Source: Spisula solida (Eukaryota; Mollusca; Bivalvia; Venerida; Mactridae). Taken from it: a stretch of 64,000 bases of DNA. How positions within the stretch are numbered: the first letter of the stretch is position 1; the number at the start of each line of letters is the position of its first letter. The stretch spans positions 36,042,148 to 36,106,147 of the forward strand of contig OX365959.1 of NCBI GenBank assembly GCA_947247005.1. The letters are read 5' to 3'. This document shows positions 24,168 to 34,962 of this stretch, one piece after another. The notes beneath the pieces are model-generated. The model saw nothing but the letters and a program-made list of their open reading frames with translations. It had not been told where the DNA came from and ran no database searches. Position numbers and translations under genes: made by a program.

Positions 24168-26774
24168 TCACTCTCTGATACTTTGATAATTCTCTGGACA
24201 AGGTTTACATGTCGGCTGAGGAGGGCATGTTGGCACTGGTGTCATTACTAAAACACAATAATGTTTTGAATTAGATTCAGTCAGAATACATGACGGTTAT
24301 GTTGACAGCATAGTGCAATTACTTCATATGCATTACAGAGCGGAATAAAAGCTACCGAAAACTGCAGCTGTGAGTCGTTTATCTTCCGCCTCCTCGATAG
24401 CCTTGTGGTAGAGCGTCCGCTTCGAGTGTGGGACGTCCCAGGGTTCGATCACAGGCCGCGCCATACCAAAGACGTAATAAAAATTGTACCAGAAATCCCC
24501 TTGCTAGACGCTCAGCATACGGCTTCTATTCTCTCATACCATCACGGCGATGGATAACATCAGGAATGAGGTGTCGATAGAATGAGAAATCTAGTAGAAA
24601 CTAGATTTTTCTCCGTTCCGGTTTATGCATTATTTTCAGACAAATATAATGGACAGTTGACAGTACAAGTTTTCTTGGAATCACATACCCGTACCTGCTC
24701 TTCTGCTTTCCTGGCCCAGTGATTATTAACCATCATACTGGGTTTCTAAGCCTTAGAGAAAACATTTAATACACTCTAACCTATACGTGATGCTCTTGAG
24801 TAGTTTATCTTTCAACAACTTACCAGTGGTCAATTCCTGAGTATACCAAGCAGTCGCAACCCCTGTCACCCCACCATTGAACAAAAACAATTGCTAAAAC
24901 AGTGGAAATGAAAATTTAGAATACTATATCATACTATTGCACTTACGATTAAACCTAGCTTTTAAATAGAACATTTCAGTATCGTATTAAGCACCTTAAA
25001 CAATGTCATTAGAACAATGTATCACGAATCTGCTGTATTGCTCTTTATCATACGACTTTCCTTGTATCCGGGTTAAGGTGATTCATAACTCTTAAATTTT
25101 TCTGTACAAGAGGTATCAAACACCTGATTTTTATGAAGAACAGACTGATGACAGTGATTGTGCAAACCCATAACAGTTTTGCTCGGTTAGTTTTTGAGAT
25201 ATTTTTAGAATTTGGGGAAACCCCTAAAAACGGATATTTGCATTTTACCGAAAAAGTTTGACATTTTATTTCATGAAACTTGGCATGCATGAAATTTCGT
25301 ATATACAGAATCACACGATAATGTTTGTTTTATAAGAATATGCAAGTTATATGTATTTTAAATGATATTTTAAAATATAAGATTTTTCATTTTTAAGTTA
25401 TACGAAACAAATAGTTGAACAACATACTGTTTTCGTACATGCAACCAGTAGAGTAACTATTATAGAAGATTTGTTCCAAATCTCATGGCAGTTGCTCGGC
25501 TAGATTTTTTTATTGACAGTTTAGTGATTTCGGAAATGTCGAAAACCAGGAGAGTTTACAAAATACATCAACGTTTTGAATACGTTGTATCCAGTTTTCG
25601 TGATAATTTGTTTTTGAAAAAAATGTGTATATTTGAAGATGAGCCCAGTTTTAGCTATATGCTCTTTTGCATTAGCTAGTCTATATCCTTACGAAATAAA
25701 TGCAAAGAACCTTCCTCTAATGTAGTCGGGATGCTTGCTAAACAAATATTAAAACTTGGATACAATTTTGTGTGGGCGCATTATAAAACGTTTCACATAC
25801 GTTGTAGCTAGTATTCGCGAGTGTTGATGTTTTAAAGTTTGAAATAAATGGTACATAAAATTTTAGTCTGCAAGCTTATTATTGTATAATATAGTAACAA
25901 CTATACAGTAAATTCGCTATTTTAAGACATGAGAACATGCTGACGAATCAATTTTTAATTGTTCGTACTATTTCATCATGGTCGTCAGACGCTTTTAATA
26001 CGTCTTATTTACACCGATTACTAAACTTCTGCTCAAATGAAGAGTTGGGAATCACCTTAAGATAACGAGTTCGTATATTCTTAAACTACACTAGTGTTTC
26101 AAATGACGTCACTTTATATCTACAAAGATGTGTATTTTCGCGTCATTAGTGTCATAACTATGATCAAAAGAATCGAACACGAGTTGTGAGTTGATAAAAC
26201 TTATATTAATCTCGCTCAGGAAATGAAAACTCCGATTGCATAGTTTTATATCAATCTATGTGCATCAGGCCCCAATCATCTCAAGCAGAAAGTTCAACTC
26301 AAATTGAGATTTTGCTCAAGTCAAGAGTATAAATATGAGATAAATTTTTAAGTTTTATGCTCAAAATATTTACTGTAATAAACTCAGAACAATGTATCTG
26401 TTTTGTGGTGCCAACTTTCAGAGTATTTACTCCCATTGAAATTATCTCAAAGACATATGACAGTATTTGAGATTTATCTCAGCTCAGACTGAGATGCTTC
26501 GGGAGATCGGGGCCTGTTTTACCCAAAAGAACTGAAACATGTGACTATGAATGTGAAACAGTTATAAAGCAAAATATACAAAAAACACCCATTTGACTTC
26601 AAAATAGGAAATTTTAATTTGCCAGAACAATTATACATGTTACACATATCTGGGCGAAAACATAACGCCTACATGTATATGTATTTTATGTTTTTTCAGA
26701 AAAAAAATAATACTTACGCTTTCTGGTGCCAATAAACACGCAAGTAACAAAATGAACGAATTCTTTAAAGCCAT
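24168..26774 (-). CDS. Small secreted cysteine-containing peptide, three exons, 68 aa
   Basis: Assembled on the minus strand from exons 26774-26718, 24893-24824 and 24247-24168. Exon 1 encodes a signal peptide, MALKNSFILLLACLLAPES, starting at AAAATAATGG and ending at donor GTAAGT. Exon 2 follows acceptor GTTTTAG, encodes QLFLFNGGVTGVATAWYTQE and a short LTT, and ends at donor GTAAGT. Exon 3 follows GTGTTTTAG and encodes VMTPVP and then TCPPQPTCKPCPENYQSIRE before TGA. Intron phases (0, then 1) join without frameshift and give 69 codons including stop. The mature part is short, hydrophobic at its start, then proline/cysteine-rich with three cysteines. I do not recognise a family. Possible roles (matrix, mucus, defence or signalling peptide) are not decided by sequence. 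Introns hold a SINE head and an M1 MITE. Expression is unproven. Confidence 0.6.
24388..24462 (+). repeat. tRNA-derived sequence in the secreted-peptide gene intron
   Basis: TAGCCTTGTGGTAGAGCGTC resembles the A-box/D-arm and AGGGTTCGATCAC the B-box. The anticodon arm does not form a clean stem and the T-stem is mismatched, so a SINE head or tRNA pseudogene is favoured over a functional tRNA. Confidence 0.4.
26266..26516. mobile_element. Palindromic MITE, family M1, copy 3
   Basis: 251 bp from CAGGCCCCAATC to GGGAGATCGGGGCCTG in the longer intron of the secreted-peptide gene. The left arm has lost the CTCCCGAAG segment that the other copies keep. The interior AAACTCAGAACAATGT block is shared with copies 1 and 2. 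Confidence 0.75.
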
Positions 26775-26855
26775 TATTTTACTAGTATCCAATCTCGGTC
26801 CACCTCTTTGCGGAATATGATGAGTCTTGGCCAGTTGTAAGTAAAGATATGTCAA

Positions 26856-26866
26856 TGCGCATGCGT
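26856..26866. promoter_or_regulatory. NRF-1-like site upstream of the secreted-peptide gene
   Basis: TGCGCATGCGT differs by one base from the NRF-1 consensus and lies about 82-92 bp upstream of the proposed start codon. No TATA box was recognised at a suitable distance. The promoter role is inferred from position. Confidence 0.3.
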
Positions 26867-26869
26867 AGA

Positions 26870-28204
26870 ACTTCGTATGTTTCCGTTACCAGTATATGTG
26901 AGTCGTACATTTGTCAGCCGTACTCAACAACGACTAACCTTTCAAGAATGTTATGAAATGCAGCCATAGTTCGGTATTATAACCAAGTCACCCCACGGGG
27001 CTTTTTATCATAATTGTAAAATTTGCATTGTAACGTTATTTAAAATATAGCCAACTATAAAATATATATTGCTCACAAGAAAACACAAGCCATATGATGA
27101 CAGAGGTTATAAATTAATGCATAAATTGCTCGCACATATTTACATACGTACGCTCGGATTTTTTTTCTCAACTTTTATCCACCACTCTCGACATCCTATT
27201 CCTCATAATGCTATCCATCGCCACAAAGCTATGGCTATGACATAGTACACCTTTTATTTTCATCAGTCACACGTCCGTTACCTGTAGAAACTACACATAT
27301 ATGGGTGACGAAATACCAACAAAATAGTATTTACGTAGACATAACCATTACAAGTTCAACTTCGCAACCTCTCTTGTAGCTTAGAGTATTTCGTCACCAA
27401 TGTTCTACAAGTGAAAGATGTTTGGCAGACGAAATTAATTTTGAGCTGGATTACACAGGAAGTATACGAAAAATGAGATTTATAACCCATGGACTCATTA
27501 AAGTCTTTTCGACTAGGCTGTTCGTGGAGCAGGTTGTTTTCTGGTTCCCGTCCCAAGCTTACAAGACTACTGCATTACTACTACTATAATATTTGGTATG
27601 GGAACCTGGCTTTAACCTGCTTTACGAAACAAACCAGTCGAAAAGGCCTATTAAGTTTATATAAACACGTAACTATGTCGACACATAAAGCAATCGTGTT
27701 TTAACTGTCACTCGATTTTACTCGCTCAACAAATTGAAATATTCTTTTTTTTCGCAACCTCAATATTTCGACTTCCTGGTACAATGATATACGCCATGTA
27801 CCTAGTATTCCTGCAGAGCTCAGCTTATCAGTTTGTTTGTAGTTCTAATCCATCGATGTCGATGAACATGAATATTTAAGACTTTTGTCTACAAATCGAT
27901 CAATTTCATTGACAACGACCCTATGTGTGTTATTTATTACATTTTATATAAGATACAGTATTTTATTATCCCAAATGAGTTATAGATTACATTTTCTTTT
28001 GAATTGAAATTTTTTACTTGTTAAATAACTACAATAATAATTGTTATTAAAAAAAGTTTAAAATGTATAGATCAAAATTACTATCCCTGTTAACGCGTGG
28101 TCATCTTGTCTTTCCCTGCCAGATTGGTCAATGGCCTTCTAAATCGATTGAAGTGACCTAAAGAGACAGGGGCGATACAAGCACTCCGAATACGCTACCC
28201 AAGC
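26870..28204. other. 1.3 kb without recognised gene
   Basis: AT-rich sequence upstream of the secreted-peptide gene. Open frames at 27356-27556 and 27489-27704 overlap on opposite strands and have no supporting features. Confidence 0.4.
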
Positions 28205-28437
28205 TCCTCTAGTTAATATACTAGTAGACTTATCGGTTCTTTGTCGTACCCGGTGTACAGCGCCGGTACCCGCGAGTCTATCTCTGTGTTACAAACCAGT
28301 TCACCTCTGGTTTGATGGGATACTCCGAAAGGCGTTTCAGAAAAGACAACGTTTCCGGATTGAGAATCGAACTAGGGACTTCGTGATCCTTAGTCAAGGG
28401 CGTTAACCACTCGACCATCGTCCAACCTTGCTCGCCG
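28205..28437 (-). repeat. tRNA-derived SINE, family S1, copy C
   Basis: Minus-strand head GATGGTCGAGTGGTTAACGC with TAGTTCGATTC (B-box-like), then the S1 body (GGCGCTGTACACCGGG-like) and the distal AAAGAACC block. It lies about 350 bp outside the large foldback structure. Confidence 0.7.
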
Positions 28438-28585
28438 GTATTATTGAGAGCATGTTCTACTAATCTACATTGCTAATCCCAGCACCATAGTCTGCCATAT
28501 AATTACAACATATAAAACCGCCCATATTTGGGTTATGAATTAAAATCAAGAATTGTTCCACTCAAACATACTGCACATCATTTCA

Positions 28586-28737
28586 CAGGGGTGGTTTTCA
28601 ATATTGATCTTATTCATTTGGAGAATAAGGATAGCCAATCATATCGCCTGTTATTGACCAAGAGTTTAATATGGTGTGATCTGATTGGTTGTCCTTATCC
28701 TTAAGTCAAGTAAAATCAATATTGAATATCACCCCTG
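28586..28737. mobile_element. Palindromic MITE, family M4, copy 2
   Basis: 152 bp bounded by CAGGGGTG and its complement CACCCCTG, with arms through TTCAATATTGATNTTA and the shared block AAGGATAAGGACAACCAATC. Near-complete copy of the element at 4878-5017. Confidence 0.75.
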
Positions 28738-28849
28738 CAGTACAATACAATACAACCATGAACATTGTGTGGGGAGCATGCAGTAACCTAGGTAGGTCGT
28801 GCATCGCCGACCAGATGTTTACTCATTTTTATTTGAAATGATTACATAG

Positions 28850-29965
28850 CTATTAGCTCGTTGCTCGTAGCACGTTAGTGGCAGCTCGTAGACCGTTGGT
28901 CGCAGCTCTTATGTCGCTGGTCGCCGGTCTTAGCTCGTAGATGTTTACTCGCTAGTCGCAGCACGTAGGTCGTTAGTCGCAGTGCGTAGGTCGTTGGTCG
29001 CAGCTCTTAGATCGTTGGTCGCAGCTCGTAAGTCGTAGATGTTTACTCGTTGGTCGCAGCATGTAAGTCGATAGTAGCAGCTCGTAGGTCGTTGGTCGCA
29101 ATTCGAAAGTCGTTTGTCGCAGCTCTTAGGTTGTTGGTCGCAGCTCTTAGTTCGAAAATGTTCATCCGTAGGTCGCAGCTCGTAAGTCGTTAGTCGCAGC
29201 TCTTAGCTCTAAGATATTTACTCATTGGTTTCAGCACGTAGCTCGTTTGTCGTAGCTCGTAGGTTGTTGGTCGCAGTTCTTAGCTCGTTGGTCGCAGGTC
29301 TTAGCTCGTAGATGTTTACTCGTTGGTCGCTTCTCATAGGTCGCAGCTCGTTAGTCGTTAATCGCATCTCTTATGTCCTTTGCAGCAGCTCTTAGCTCTT
29401 AGATGTTTACTCGTTAGTCGCAGCACGTATGTCGTTAGTCGCAGCTCGAAGGTCGTTAGTCGCAGCTCTTAGGTCCTTAGTCGCAGCCCGTAGGTGCTTG
29501 CTCAGAGTTCTTAGCTCGTTGGTCGCAGCTCTTTCAAATAAATGTCGTTGGACGCAGCTCTTAGCTCGTATATGTTTAACCGTAGGTCGCAACTCGTAGG
29601 TCTTTTGTCGCAACTCGTAGGTCGTTTGGTCGCAGCTCGTTCGTCGCAGCTCTTAGCTCATAGATGTTTACTCGTTGGTCGCAGCTCATCGGTTGGTCGC
29701 AGCACGTAGGTCGTTGGTCGCAGCTCTTAGCTGGTAGACATTTACACGTTAGTCGCAGCTCGTAAGTCCATTGTCGCAGCTCTAAGGTCGTCGATGTTTA
29801 CTCGTTGGTCGCAGCACGTAGGTCGTTGGTCTTAGCTCGTATGTCCTTGGTCGCAGTTCTTATGAAGTTGGACGCAGCTGTTAGCTCGTAGATGTTTACT
29901 CGTAGGTCGCAGTTCAAATGTCGTTAGTGGCAGCTCGTAGGTCGTTGATTGCAGCTCTTATAGGT
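28850..29965 (-). repeat. Left array of 21-bp units
   Basis: About 1.1 kb of degenerate copies of GTCGTTGGTCGCAGCTCGTAG, punctuated by GATGTTTACTCGTTGGTCGC blocks. The 21-bp unit splits into three heptamers, GTCGTTG/GTCGCAG/CTCGTAG. The minus strand is open for stretches (29407-29613) as a seven-residue LRAATND repeat because 21 is divisible by three. Strand is assigned relative to the right array. Confidence 0.85.
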
Positions 29966-30026
29966 CCGGCAGATAAACAGCAAATGTTTCGATGAAATGT
30001 CGTCTATATAAGATATGTTTGCATTT

Positions 30027-30503
30027 TACCTACCTACCTACCTACCTTTTTACCTACCTACCTACCTACCTTTTTACCTTTTTACCTTTTTACCTACCTA
30101 CCTACCTTTTTACCTTTCTACCTACCTACCTACCTACCTACCTACCTACCTACCTACCTACCTACCTACCTACCTACCTACCTACCTACCTACCTACCTA
30201 CCTACCTACCTACCTACCTACCTACCTACCTACCTACCTACCTACCTACCTACCTACCTACCTACCTACCTACCTACCTACCTACCTACCTACCTACCTA
30301 CCTACCTACCTACCTACCTACCTACCTACCTACCTACCTACCTACCTACCTACCTACCTACCTACCTACCTACCTACCTACCTACCTACCTACCTACCTA
30401 CCTACCTACCTACCTACCTACCTACCTACCTACCTACCTACCTACCTACCTACCTACCTACCTACCTACCTACCTACCTACCTACCTACCTACCTACCTG
30501 CCC
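30027..30503 (+). repeat. (CCTA)n microsatellite, about 470 bp
   Basis: An almost uninterrupted CCTA tetranucleotide run from about 30113 to 30500, preceded by CCTA tracts separated by TTTTTACC. Long open frames (YLPT repeats at 29992-30756 and 30015-30695) result from the repeat and are not genes. Confidence 0.97.
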
Positions 30504-30674
30504 TACCTACCTGCCCTACCTACCTGCCCTACCTACCTACCTGCCCTACCTGCCCTACCTACCTGCCCTGCCCTGCCCTGCCCTGCCCTGCCCTGCCCTG
30601 CCCTGCCCTGCCCTGCCCTGCCCTGCCCTGCCCTGCCCTGCCCTGCCCTGCCCTGCCCTGCCCTGCCCTGCCCT
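30504..30674 (+). repeat. (CCCTG)n microsatellite
   Basis: Mixed CCTACCTG/CCCTACCTG units pass into a pure CCCTG pentanucleotide run ending at CCCTAGG. The step from CCTA to CCCTG within one tract suggests one array seeded the other by slippage and mutation. An M2 MITE end (30676-30712) abuts it. Confidence 0.95.
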
Positions 30675-30839
30675 AGGCCCATTGAAATTAAATGATTTTA
30701 CAGTATGTCGAAACTATAAAAGTTTTTGTCTTTTAGACTTTTCGTATTTTTGGTAACTTTTAGATGAATAAGTAATAATGGTAAGATTAAATGTCACTTT
30801 TGTACTTATAAAGACGCTATAAAAGTACGACTTAAAAGT

Positions 30840-31075
30840 GAATATTTTAAGGGGACCGGACTGTGAGCGAAGCATGACCGTGCGACCACATACACGCGCC
30901 AAGGGGGCTTGTTTGTCCCAAACAAGAGACAAACAGAAATAAAAACGCAAGGTGATGCTGCTGAGACAAAGACGAGCTCCATGGCCACCCCTTCTTATCT
31001 AGGAGGGAAGAAGGTGTGTAGGGAAACAACCACAGAGCAAGCAATGCAAAACAGACTACGCCAAACGCTTGAAAT
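30840..31075. other. GC-richer island inside the foldback-like element
   Basis: Base composition rises visibly above the AT-rich surroundings. Open frames occur on both strands: plus 30909-31121, and minus 30847-31098 with hydrophobic segment VVCFALLALWLF. The composition suggests inserted or captured sequence, perhaps once coding. No family recognised, no splice sites identified, and no claim of function. Confidence 0.3.
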
Positions 31076-31442
31076 TTGGATGACCCAATACGAAACATAC
31101 ACTTTATATACGACTGCTTAGTGACTTAACGTGGATTTTATTTCGTGAATGCATTGATAAATTTATGAATGTCAGACAATTTGAATCTTGCAATAAATGT
31201 GATGAAATTTAATGAAACGATTACGCGCGAATTAAATACTATATTGTCCAAATTTCGTTACACTTGGCTATAAATTGAATTAGATATATCATAAATTAGA
31301 ACTGATCAGGTTATGTTTTCATCTTCCTTTGTAATATTGCCTACCCCGGGGCATATAACGTAAACTAAACGTAGCCACATAATAAAACTAGATTTGTACA
31401 GCCATTTTCACACCATTTCACACGTGACGATACCTGTCCAAA

Positions 31443-31870
31443 TCAAACCTTGCCATGACGCAGTGATCTCCCCATACCGAGGTCGGATAAGATTGTCTCC
31501 ACGTTTCCCATCGTGTCACATTCGGGAGTGTTGCAATATTCTACGAGTGACTGCTGTCTGTTAATGTGACACAAGCCCCAACAACAGAAAAAAGACATTT
31601 GCTGAGACATGGGCACCATGCAACTCCAATTCACTTTCAGGGTGTAAAAGCCTTGTAATCTCACCACCCTACACACTCTAACGATGGTTTATTTACGCTC
31701 TGGACCCACGCACAAACATCGAGATACATACATTTTAGTATATGTACGGTACAACGTCTGTAGATCAACACCCTTTAGGTGCTACAAATATTGGTCATTG
31801 TTACGAGGTTGTTACTGTACAGAGTTACTGGTTCAAGTTACTTTGTTCCAAGAGGAATAACTCTGATCAA
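31443..31870 (-). pseudogene. Exon-like segment, inner inverted copy 1
   Basis: Minus-strand copy of 34690-34962. An upstream region with CCAGAGCGTAAATAAACC leads to a reading frame with GFYTLKVNWSCMV and QMSFF. One extra base in the T-run shifts the frame relative to copy 2, where MSFYVVGACVTLT is read. After TTAACAG it continues with ACAGCAGTCACTCG rather than the GTAAGAG donor of copy 2. The first part looks like a signal-peptide exon. I recognise no family. The copy is probably non-functional. Confidence 0.4.
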
Positions 31871-32193
31871 CTTTAGCTGTTAGCCATCTTAGATTATGTC
31901 CCTTGATCATAACATTGATATTGTAACAATTGCTTGATGATATTTAACCATGTCTTTTATTCCATAGCTGCTTGACACCGTGTTGTTATATTTACATCAT
32001 GTTTGTCGGAAAATAGCTCTGCGAACTAATGTTATATTGTTTGCCATAACCGACTTTAAATAAAACTTCTTGTATCTCTTGTATCTTGTACAGAGGTTAA
32101 ATTTATAGTAAATATCAACTTAGGGAAATTTAGAATTGTTATACAGAAGTTGTTGCTATACAGAGGACCGCTCTGGAGAGGTTGTACTGTAGA
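31747..32193. mobile_element. TIR element, family M8, copy 1
   Basis: ACGGTACAACGTCTGTAGATC-like left end and the complement of ACAGTACAACCTCTCCAGAG at the right are diverged inverted ends enclosing about 447 bp. The family also occurs at 41421-41592, and a piece lies at 34702-34782. Part of this copy belongs to the inverted duplication. Confidence 0.55.
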
Positions 32194-32337
32194 CGCTCCG
32201 AAGATAATTTTGATTTACATGTACATGTATTTTGAATATGAGGCACTAAAGGGACGGCATGTTATCGACCGAGGCAAAACATAAATGTAGAGCTATTCAA
32301 TGTGTGCACATCGAATTGGATTGTTGTAATGTCAATG

Positions 32338-32787
32338 GTATTATGAATAATAAAATAAATATACCAGATTTATATAGTGCCCTTTTCATGCGAACGCACG
32401 TTCAAAGGCACTTTACATTATTGTGTTGCAGTCACAAGGGCGCAGGTGCATCCTCTACCAGAGCAGACACAGCATGATCTGACCAGAGGGACAGACTGAG
32501 AGAAAGCCCCTGAAGGGAGAGAATGACATTAGATACAGGCATGTCCGGCGCGGCAGAAGTGCGCCTAGTTCTTATTTCGAATAGACAGCCTGGTTCTTTA
32601 TTGTGCCCTGGTGTATAGCACCGATACACAGCTTCCGGGCACTTCCAGATACTTTGCAGACCACACGGCCAGATATAGCTGGAAATATTATAAATATTTC
32701 AGAAATGTCAAGTTCCGATGCCAGGAATTGAACCCACGACCTTTGGATTGACAACCCAGTGCGTTACCACTGAGCTAAATCCGCTTA
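32338..32787 (-). repeat. tRNA-derived SINE S1, copy D, with a LINE-like 3' tail
   Basis: Read on the minus strand: a tRNA-like head (TTTAGCTCAGTGGTAACGCA, loop TTGTCAA suggesting an Asp anticodon, GTGGGTTCAATTCC B-box), the S1 body, and then a tail containing GTAAAGTGCC...AACGTGCG...GGGCACTATATAAAT followed by AT-rich repeats ending near 32338. The tail matches the 3' end of the LINE at 38338-38420. Sharing a tail with a partner LINE is the usual arrangement for SINEs mobilised in trans. Copies A-C were not checked for this tail beyond visual search. Confidence 0.6.
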
Positions 32788-33645
32788 TTATATCACTCAT
32801 ATTGGTCGCCACATCCAAATACATGCCTGTCTACATTATTATCTCATTTTAAAGAGTTATACCCCAATCACACGAGAGTCGGAATAAGCCGGACTGCCGA
32901 AGGAATATAGCAATTCGAGGTACATTCTTGTACGTTCGAAATGTTTTCCGTCTGCATTCCGAGTGCATTCCATATGTTCGGGCCAAATTGAATGTTTTCA
33001 CATGCTCTAATAAATTTCGTTTCAACCTATAACAAGTGAACACATCCGAGGGTCATATTTATCACGTATTCTATGACATGGGTAAATGAAACGATCCGCC
33101 AAAAATCATTAGTTTCATGCACAAAACATGTTCTTTATTAAAATGAAAGTCAAATGGGTCAAGTCTAAACTCAAATCAAAGGTACTTATATGATATGCTG
33201 GCTCTTATGATGTCCCTATATCTAATTAAGCTTTATAGTGATTAATTTAAATTTAATTGATTAGAATTTTGATTTATACCTTCCTTTTATTGTAGATTCC
33301 ATATCGGTTTCGCACATCCTTTCACTGAAACCCTTTTATGAAATTCCCCAATTATATATAAAATTATGATATTGTGGACGTCAAATGGGCTAAATTGCCA
33401 TTATGCTTTTTTCATTTATGTACTAGTGTTCTTGTTCTACTGTTCATTGTTGAGGATCTCATGGAAGATTGCCATTTAATTTAATTGTCAAATGAGTTTC
33501 CTCGTAAAATAAAGTCTTTATTATTATTATTATTATTGTACTATTTTTAAAAGCCGAATCTATACCAAACATAAATAGTGTTGAATGTATAAAAAAGTGA
33601 ATCATGACTTATGGTCATGTTTCTTGTTCGTCTATTTGTGTAAAT

Positions 33646-33716
33646 CGATATATCGATGTATCGTCGATCTTGTCTTCCGATATATCGCAATCATCGGTCT
33701 ATCGATATATCGTATA
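33646..33716. repeat. Cluster of TATCGATA palindromes
   Basis: AATCGATATATCGATGTATCG and CTATCGATATATCG flank CCGATATATCGC in about 70 bases, a dense set of overlapping short palindromes ending close to the assembly gap. It could be the end of a mobile element or a local satellite-like motif. Confidence 0.5.
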
Positions 33717-33749
33717 ATATAACAATCAAAAATTCCCTAAAGTTGATAA

Positions 33750-33949
33750 NNNNNNNNNNNNNNNNNNNNNNNNNNNNNNNNNNNNNNNNNNNNNNNNNNN
33801 NNNNNNNNNNNNNNNNNNNNNNNNNNNNNNNNNNNNNNNNNNNNNNNNNNNNNNNNNNNNNNNNNNNNNNNNNNNNNNNNNNNNNNNNNNNNNNNNNNNN
33901 NNNNNNNNNNNNNNNNNNNNNNNNNNNNNNNNNNNNNNNNNNNNNNNNN
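33750..33949. other. Assembly gap of 200 N
   Basis: Exactly 200 undetermined bases. A round number like this is usual for a scaffold join of unknown true length. It lies between the two inner arms of the foldback-like structure, so any transposase or spacer there is invisible and the arm relationship could be affected by misjoining. Confidence 1.
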
Positions 33950-34441
33950 TATAAACAGAAATCACTGATCATTACATCGATTTGGGTAGAGCAGAGGTTT
34001 GTCTTTTCTTTTCAAACATCTTTACCGAGTCAACATGTATAAAACATCTTAGCGTAAAGGAATAGGTGATCGCCTAACAATCCTGCGATTCGCGTTCGAT
34101 TCTTCATGTGCTTCGTTTTGTCCCTTTTATTTAATTACTTATAAATGTGACACAAGGGCATGCATGCATTACTTTTATTGTCATATTCACAATTTTCAGG
34201 AGATCAAACATTAATGCTATGCTGTAAGTCGCAGTAACAACTATCTTATAGCTTGATTTGTTCGTGTTATCAATTGTTATAAAATGTGTATGCAGATTTA
34301 AATAAATAAATAAATACTCGCATAATGCAATTTGATTAATGTGAAAATAATTAAATACAATGATAAATTAATTTTATACAAATGTATTTGCGCTTCACAT
34401 TTAATTTCCGATTTAAAAAATCATAAAAAATATATAGATAT

Positions 34442-34516
34442 GTAAGGCTCGAACTTTTGTCTGCATTGGCTAAAACATTACTATCGCCCATAGCTAAACC
34501 ACTGAGCTATTTTATC
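34442..34516 (-). repeat. tRNA-like sequence with long variable arm
   Basis: On the minus strand AATAGCTCAGTGGTTTAGC (A-box/D-arm) and AAAGTTCGAGCC (B-box) are spaced as in a tRNA, with extra variable-arm bases. The acceptor stem does not pair well. Probable SINE head or tRNA pseudogene. A weaker B-box-like CGCGTTCGATTC occurs near 34092. Confidence 0.4.
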
Positions 34517-34689
34517 AGATGTGAGAAATGGTCACTTTTATTCATCAAATAAATTTAAGATTCGGGGACTCTTTTTGAAGATAATCCTTGTTTCAATATC
34601 ACTATACATTTATACCTGGTCTCCCTTTTTACATTCAATGACCAATATTTGTAGAACCCACAGATCTACAGAGGTTGTGCTGTACACAT

Positions 34690-34962
34690 ATTATAAACTT
34701 AACCTCTGTACAGTAACAACCTCGAAACAATGACCAATTTTTGTAGCACACACAGGGTGTTGATCTACAGAGGTTGTACTGTTCATATATTATATCTCGA
34801 TCTTTGTGCATAGGTCCAGAGTGTAAATAAACCACCGTTAGAGTGTGTAGGGTGGTGAGAATACCAGGCTTTTACACTATGAAAGTGCTTTGGAGTTGCA
34901 TGGTGTCCCTGTCTCTGCAAATGTCTTTTTATGTTGTTGGGGCGTGTGTCACTTTAACAGGT
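34690..34962 (+). other. Exon-like segment, inner inverted copy 2
   Basis: Plus-strand counterpart of 31443-31870. An ATG in ACACTATGAAA starts MKVLWSCMVSLSLQMSFYVV, then GACVTLT, a plausible hydrophobic signal peptide. The reading ends at ACAG|GTAAGAG, a consensus donor, and the next bases are already the first units of the right 21-bp array. If the donor is used, the array lies at the start of an intron. No downstream exon was identified. Confidence 0.4.

Noticed and set aside
29992..30756. 254- and 226-codon frames of YLPT/LPC repeats
   Set aside because: They are translations of the CCTA/CCCTG microsatellites; length comes from the absence of stops in the repeat.
33656..34042. Frames running through the N gap
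   Set aside because: They consist mostly of undetermined residues.
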